NCBI GenBank assembly: GCA_954871525.1
Contig: OX940869.1
Coordinates: 23,650,001 to 23,714,000, forward strand
Direction: 5' to 3'
Length of the DNA stretch: 64,000 bases
Source: Parietaria judaica
Lineage: Eukaryota; Streptophyta; Magnoliopsida; Rosales; Urticaceae
The number at the start of each line of letters is the position of its first letter. The first letter of the stretch is position 1. This document shows, piece after piece, positions 58,450 through 64,000 of this stretch. Both the position numbers and the translations under genes were made by a program. The notes under the pieces were generated by a model, which did not search any database, was not told the DNA's origin, and saw only the letters and a list, made by a program, of their open reading frames with translations.

Positions 58450-60350
58450 AATATATATTCTTGGGTTTTTCGATGAGTTTTTTCAATCCCGAGGCAGAAA
58501 TCACGGGATACAATCGAACAATAAAGATCTAGATTAACAACAGTAATCAAAATAGTTCGGTTTTGATACGTTACCAGACTTTTGGTACTTTTGCCAACAA
58601 GTATATTTCTGGCCAATTTCTCCTCGTTCTTCGTGCGATCGACTGCTGCATTTTCTCTGATCACGGAACGTCAAACGTCGTGCCTCTATATTGTCCACCA
58701 CATCGCTGCGGGAACGTCGTTTAAACTGGAAAACAGTTTGTCGGACAGGTTAGGTTCTCCGCACTGTTCGGACGGCGAACCAATCGGAGCAACGAGAGAA
58801 AAAAACGTGTGCCTAGGGTTGAGGTAGGGGCTGCCACGTTTTTCTCTCTATTAGTGTTTCTAAGAGTGTGTTTCTCTCCTCAATTATGAATGAAACTATG
58901 GTTTTTATAGCCCATAGTCTATAAATGACCTAATGGGCTTTATGGCAAAGTAATTGGGCCTAAGCCCATTAGGTCATTATCAATTAATCATATTAATTAA
59001 TAATCGCTTTCATAATTAATGTGCAGATCCGAGTGGGCCCATAACCCGTTTGTTGTAGTTGGGTTAGACCTGGAAAGCTCATTGGACTTAAATCCCGATT
59101 CGGGCATTTACTACAATCTCTCACTTGCACGAATGTACAGGGATTGGCTATCTCCCGTGCACATCCATACGCAGGATATGATTAGAACAGATTCCGGGAA
59201 TGGTTATCCAGTACATCTTTCTTGATCACTTCTGCTATACTCCGTTGTCGCAACTAAAACTCTTTTTCGTTGCGATTTCATTATCGTACTCCGTTTCTTC
59301 TGGCATTTTCGGTGTGACTCCATAGGATTTTCCAATGTTGGCCGCAGATTCAAAATCTACAAGAAGTGAGTGGTCTCTACCTAGACATCGCTTCCCCTAA
59401 TCTACTAAAAGTTATTGATCCTTTGATTATTAATTTAATTATGAAAAAACATGTGGTTCTTCATTTGTTATATGACTTGACCTATTTGGTTTCAGCACAT
59501 CATTAGCTTCTTTGATGACTTATTCCTTCGACATATTTACTACTCGAAAAGGACACAGACCATGGTTTAGCACATTTGCTTAAGTCGGTTTTCGTTTCCT
59601 GATTCGGATGAGAGTATTGAACTACCAAGTCCAAAACCGTTTTGACTTGTCTGTGGCCACAAATTTCTTATACTCATATCCTTCAGGAGGCCCTAAGTGT
59701 ATTGCCCCAAGTATTTGGGGAGATGCTTGTTTTCTTGAATCATCATTCCACTCCACAAGGTTCGTAACATACCCAAAAATAGTTTTTATAACTACCCGTT
59801 ACGGTAAGCGTTTGACTACACGTAAAGTATGTTACTAGCCAGGTAGTGGACTCATGACCATTCTCAAACTTAGGAATCTTTCATTATCTCTCTGAATGTC
59901 TCAGTGTCCCCTAAAAAAAAAGGTTTAGTTGCCATGTGAGATTTTCAGAGTTTGAGTCATTCCAACACTGCTAGTCTTTCCGCACTAGTGCTTACATGTA
60001 TAAGAATATCTCAAAGATATCAGGGACGCTTCCCTCTTCTTACTCACATGTACCAATCAATTTTAAAATATTATTTGGCGTCCCTCTTGGTTTCTTCTGA
60101 TGATTTTCTTTGATTAGGGAAAGTTTAAGATTATCGTTAAGATATCTTAGGGACTTCATTTTCTTAGTTGATAGCAACATAACAAATTTGATTTTAAACG
60201 TTGGTATGAACATGAAATGAAGAAACTGCCTTTATTAATTATAATTATGCTTAAATTTTAACAAATAAAATAAATTTGTTCTGGAACATTATACTTTAAA
60301 CAAAACAAAGTAAAAGTTCAACGTGTTAGAATAGACCACAAACATCTAGA
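58450..60350 (-). mobile_element. 3' LTR and 3' region of a minus-strand Ty1/copia element
   Basis: Directly downstream (on the - strand) of a copia pol tail. A promoter-like GGGCTATAAAAACC is near 58893-58906, followed by a leader with ctctctc and ATTGTATCCCGTGATTTC (about 58498-58515) near the end. AT-rich U3-like sequence lies at 59450-60350. About 120 bp (ttgggtttttcg preceded by actaataaatatat) is duplicated at 58333 and 58451, so the exact end is uncertain. The layout resembles 22697-25407. Confidence 0.5.
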
Positions 60351-60354
60351 GGTC

Positions 60355-60720
60355 TCAGATCCTTCTAGACTTTGTATGACCAAAGTGCAACTCTTTCGAC
60401 AAAGATTTGGTCATCGGGTCAACCACGTTTTCTTTTGTGTCTACTATTTCTATCTCAGTGTTCTTCCGATCAACTATGTTTTTTAATCAGTGAGAACTTT
60501 TCTCATAATTTTCTTAGTTGTCTTCTGATATTAGTTCCATGGCTTGTGCTTTGGCTCCGTTGTTGTCATCAAGGAGTCGCACTGAATCACCGGTGCCAGG
60601 AACTACACTGTGATCACAAACAAATTTTGGCTTATATCCTATAAATTTCGGTTCTTCAATCCAAGTGTTAAAACCCAATTCTGAGCCAAAATTGATGAGA
60701 CAGAGCACACTCACATATCA
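60355..60720 (-). pseudogene. Tail of Ty1/copia pol (RNase H end)
   Basis: On the - strand, VVPGTGDSVRLLDDNNGAKA is followed, past stops, by NIVDRKNTEIEIVDTKENVV and DPMTKSLSKELHFGHTKS, ending in TGA at 60355-60357. This follows the order of copia RNase H: the D-N-x-G-A core, then a basic/acidic segment, then the conserved 'ADP-x-TK-x-L' pol end. Stops lie after SEDN and after SSH. It shows that the adjacent DNA is the 3' side of a copia element running right to left. Confidence 0.7.
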
Positions 60721-61099
60721 CTGATCACATAAGAACATGTATACAAAATTGCTTTTCTATGTACTTACTTTCTGTTTGCGAGACTTTGTCGTTCTTCCTC
60801 GTGAATAATATACAATACCATGCCGTTTAAGCTCTACGAATGTGTTGTCACTTTTTTCTCTTCGTCTTCAACCTTCGTTCTTCTCTGGTTTTGAATTCGC
60901 TCACACTCATCTCCGTCGAAGCTCTTCACTATTGAATTCAGAGCACATGACTAAAGCATAATCAAAACCCTAAAATCCCAAACAGGTTAAACCCTAAATC
61001 CATAAATCAAAAGCTCCATTTCGGATCAAAATCAACTAAATCACAAACAACAAGAAAACATTCGGATTCGCGAAATGCAAGTTCATCACTGAAACATAC

Positions 61100-61141
61100 C
61101 GGACTTCCAGTTGGAGTGCTCCCTCCCGTGGAACCGGCCAT
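61100..61141 (-). other. Possible orphan first exon (14 codons)
   Basis: On the - strand a CT-rich leader (61330-61260, ctctctctatctccctttcc) leads to an ATG at 61141 in the context TTCCATGGCC, 14 codons (MAGSTGGSTPTGSP) and a consensus donor, CCG|GTATGT. It looks like the first exon of a gene whose remaining exons should lie to the left, where the minus-strand copia tail now begins at 60720. No second exon could be identified, so this may be a gene interrupted in its first intron or a captured fragment. Confidence 0.3.
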
Positions 61142-61439
61142 GGAAGGGTTCACGCGGAGGCGGACTTCTGGTGAGCGGAGGCGGACTTAGAAGTCGGTCT
61201 CGTGGGCGTGGGTTTCGTCAGTCGGAAGTTGAGCGTGGGGTCATAGGGCTTGGTTTCGTCGGAAGCTGAGAAAGAGAATGAGGGAAATAGAGAGAAAAGG
61301 TGTGAGGGAAAGGGAGATAGAGAGAGTGAGGGTCGTATGGTTAATTGATTGGGTTAGTTAACCCAAGGTATGGGTTAAAATGTGTTTAAGGCATATTTTT
61401 GCAATTTATCAAACTCGGGTATTTTTCCGTTCAAACTTA

Positions 61440-62937
61440 CTCCACGGGCCAACACAGCCTAAAGCGGGCCGACACGGGCCAGCGCGGCCTAACCCGGGCC
61501 AGCGCGGCCTAAACGCGGGCTAACATGGCCTAATAACCACGTCAGGCCGCGTTTGGACGCGTCGGGCCGCGCAGAGCAATTTTTATTTACTTAGAAGCCC
61601 TTGGTAAGTAATTATTAATTACTTACAGGTCCCTAGACCCTTTTATAAATTGAAGCTTATTCTTAACAAATGGTAACTCGGATTCAAACGATCTATATAG
61701 CGATAAAAACCATTTTCTCTCCCCGAGGAACGACGATGGCCAACCCCTGAAGACATCTATAGGCCAGCGCAGTAACAGGAAACCTGAAGATCGGCCTTTC
61801 GACCGGCTCGGAGAAGAAGAAGATGTGGCCGATAGCCCAGAAGTGCAGAGGTTCAACCCACCGCAACGCACCAACACCAGAACGCGTGCAGAAGACGAGG
61901 GAGACCTCCGCAACCACCTCAATCGCCTCAGCCAAGGTGAAGATCTACGACAACACATTATTCGACAACGGGTGATTCCCCGTTGTCAGGAACACTCAGA
62001 ACGACATCGAGACACGAACGTCTGAAAGACCTTACCTCACCACTGTTGATGTGGGACTTCGTCCTCTTTTAAGAACGACAATCTAATTATTAGTTACAAG
62101 CTTTTACACGACATCGAACTTGGATACGACATCCAATAATACGTACGACATCGACACAGCACGACAAACGGGCTGAACGTGAAGGTAACTTTGGGCCAAC
62201 ACCTTGGATAAGCCCGAGAAGGCCCATAATTGATCTTATCCCTTGAGATAAGACCACACGTTTTCAACCCACCATTGGGCTTAGTCTTCCTATATCAAAG
62301 GAAGGTTGGGAAAAGCTTTGACAAACTCCAACGATCATATTCAAACAAAGATATAGTCAAAAGACTAGCACTTTACACATGTCACATAGAGGATCCAACA
62401 AGCTTAATCAAAAGCCATTATTATCTCGTAGACAAGTCAAAAAGCTACCCACTCCTCCAAGAGAATTGGAGCAGCCACGGTTAACACAAGATGCATACAA
62501 ATACATGAAGAAGATGGAAGAAAAGAGAGAACTCGAAGGAAATAAACCACCAAGAAAGGATTTATATTTCATATTACTCATTCTATGAGATGTATTTTCA
62601 CCATGTCTTTTCATCTCATTTTTTCACCTCATTATACGGTCAGATTCACTTCGTTGTAATCTCTCTTCTCCCCCACTACTTTGTATTCACTTCGTTTCAA
62701 TAAGAAAAAAAGAGAGGATGTAGTCAACTACCGCTTGGGACGAACTTCTATAAAAAACCATGGTGTCATTTTCCTTTATGCATTATATTATATATATTAT
62801 CGCAATTTATATAATATATTCGGAGTGATCTTGGCGAGTAAGATGAAGTATCGGGATTCATACGGCAACATATGTAGACACCACAATAAAACATATTACG
62901 ATTAATCCGTGACGGTTGATGGTGATTTTTGGCATCA
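61440..62937 (+). mobile_element. 5' LTR of a Ty3/gypsy element
   Basis: Ends TTTTTGGCATCA (62926-62937), directly followed by a PBS. It contains CTTTTATAAATTGAAGC (about 61639) and ATTCAAACGATCTATATAGC (61681), shared with the nested LTR inside the CACTA element. The first part has short repeats of acgggccagcgcggccta (61440-61540). The start is approximate. ORFs within it are not supported. Confidence 0.65.
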
Positions 62938-62943
62938 ATTGTT

Positions 62944-62958
62944 TGGCGCCGCCTGTGG
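62944..62958 (+). other. Primer-binding site of the Ty3/gypsy element
   Basis: TGGCGCCGCCTGTGG, seven bases after the LTR end. The form TGGCGCCG(T/C)CTGTGG is typical of plant gypsy elements and fixes + orientation and the LTR border. Confidence 0.75.
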
Positions 62959-63450
62959 AAAATTCGATATATTCCAACACAAAACTCGCTAAAGACCCAC
63001 TCCACAAAGGAAAGTGGTCAAAAATTCACCTTCGCGGAGCCTCCAAAGGGGACCCGACAAGGTAAAGGGAAAAATTCCCCCAGTCAATCAATTTTTGAAC
63101 TGATTATAAATCACCCCGGAAAGAACGAGGTGAACAAAAATCTTCAAGAAAAACTTCATAACCTAAGCTTCAATCTATCTCGCATCGAGAAGACTCTTAT
63201 TGGGTTTGAAACCTCGACAAGACTTTACGTCTCCCCGCGAGCATGGAACATTCGCTTATCAAAGAAGACTTTGGATTTCACCAAGATCCTTATCGCCTTG
63301 ACTCACACTCGAGCTTGGGTAACGTCTACTCTGCCAGATTCGGCACCACCTTGTATCTTGCAAGGATGTTTGGGATCTCAAAAATCCTCCGGGGAAATTA
63401 AGTTGCTTCACTTCGTATTCCGCAATGACCTCGGATCCATATTCGGGTAG
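62959..63450 (+). other. Leader or degenerate gag region of the gypsy element
   Basis: An open frame (62929-63450) includes KTHSTKESGQKFTFAEPPKG and KNEVNKNLQEKLHNLSFNLS but no recognisable gag motif, and it begins inside the LTR. It may be untranslated leader. The sequence then passes into tandem repeats. Confidence 0.3.
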
Positions 63451-64000
63451 CGACCGAGGTGACAATTGACGTCCTGTTTTTATCATATTTGGCTTCGCGA
63501 TGACCTCGAATCCTCATTCGGGTAGCAGCCCAAGTGATATACGATGTCGTAATGCACCGCCCCCAAGTTCCTTTCACCTCGGATCCATATTCGGACAGTG
63601 AACGGGGTGACAGTTGATGTCCTGTTTATATCATATTTGGCTTCGTGAAGACCTCGAATCCTCATTCGGGTAGCAGCCAAAGTGATATCCGATGTCGTAA
63701 TGCATCAGCCACAAGTTCTTTTCACCTCGGATCTTGCAATGACCTCGGATCCATATTCGGACAGCGATCGAGGTGATGGTATACATCCTGCTTTTATCAT
63801 CTTTGGCTTCGCAACGACCTCGAGTCCTTATTCGGGCAGTAATCAAGATGAAATCCATTGCTGTAATGCATTCGCCATGAGTCCCAATCACCTCGGATCT
63901 CGCAGTGACCTCGGATCTATATCCGGGCAGCGACCGACGTGATAGTGGACACCCCGTATTTATCGTCTTCGGCTTCGCAATGACCTCGAATCCTCATTCG
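63400..64000. repeat. About 150-165-bp tandem array, at least 3.5 copies, cut by the window edge
   Basis: The landmark GGCTTCGC(A/G)ATGACCTCGA falls at 63491, 63639, 63805 and 63971. Units also share cctcattcgggtagcag, cacctcggatc and gatgtcgtaatgcat. Each unit holds two related half-units (gacctcggatccatattcgg and gacctcgaatcctcattcgg), so the array grew by duplication of a shorter repeat. Confidence 0.9.

Overview
This is a eudicot plant nuclear genome window: AT-rich DNA, introns with GT..AG borders, plant-specific gene families and several layers of nested transposable elements. Three host genes are supported. (1) The last 70 codons of an ABCB19-like (PGP/MDR) ABC transporter run in from the left edge on the + strand (1-210). 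(2) A clean seven-exon gene lies on the - strand (3977-5985). It encodes 259 aa with an N-terminal globular part and a charged helical C-terminal part, and its best tentative assignment is an XRCC4/PAXX-like DNA-repair factor. (3) A two-exon PRE/KIDARI/ILI-type atypical bHLH gene lies on the + strand (14872-15759, 91 aa), with G-box and BRRE motifs about 1.3 kb upstream.

From about 17 kb to the right edge almost everything is mobile DNA. The left part (1-19 kb) holds small non-autonomous elements between genes: a hAT-like element with an 8-bp target duplication, foldback MITEs with 9-10-bp duplications, CACTA-end relics and a (TTA)n microsatellite. At 19.3-22.7 kb is the 5' half of a decayed Ty1/copia element (LTR, PBS, gag, protease, integrase). 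It is followed by LTR-like DNA of a minus-strand copia-type element (22.7-25.4 kb). At 43.7-46.9 kb is the 3' half of a second copy of the first copia family.

Between them sits the main object of the window: an 18,251-bp CACTA (En/Spm) transposon at 25411-43661. It has perfect 14-bp terminal inverted repeats and a perfect 3-bp target duplication (AAT). Inside are hundreds of bases of short CCGCGG-centred direct and inverted motifs, a captured F-box gene fragment on the - strand, a nested LTR with two internal tandem arrays, a Transposase_32-like ORF with one intron and one in-frame stop, a broken TNPD (tnp2) transposase, and an 11-unit tandem array in which most units look like a tiny exon-intron module.

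The right part (46.9-64 kb) holds another hAT-like element, a second copy of a foldback MITE, and a deleted Ty3/gypsy-type element on the - strand. That element keeps a large antisense ORF (52431-55507 on the + strand) next to its 3' LTR. Further right are a minus-strand copia tail with its LTR, an orphan first exon, and a gypsy LTR with PBS followed by about 160-bp tandem repeats that continue past the edge. Most transposon ORFs carry stops or frameshifts. No annotation database or alignment was available, so family assignments rest on motifs recognised by eye.
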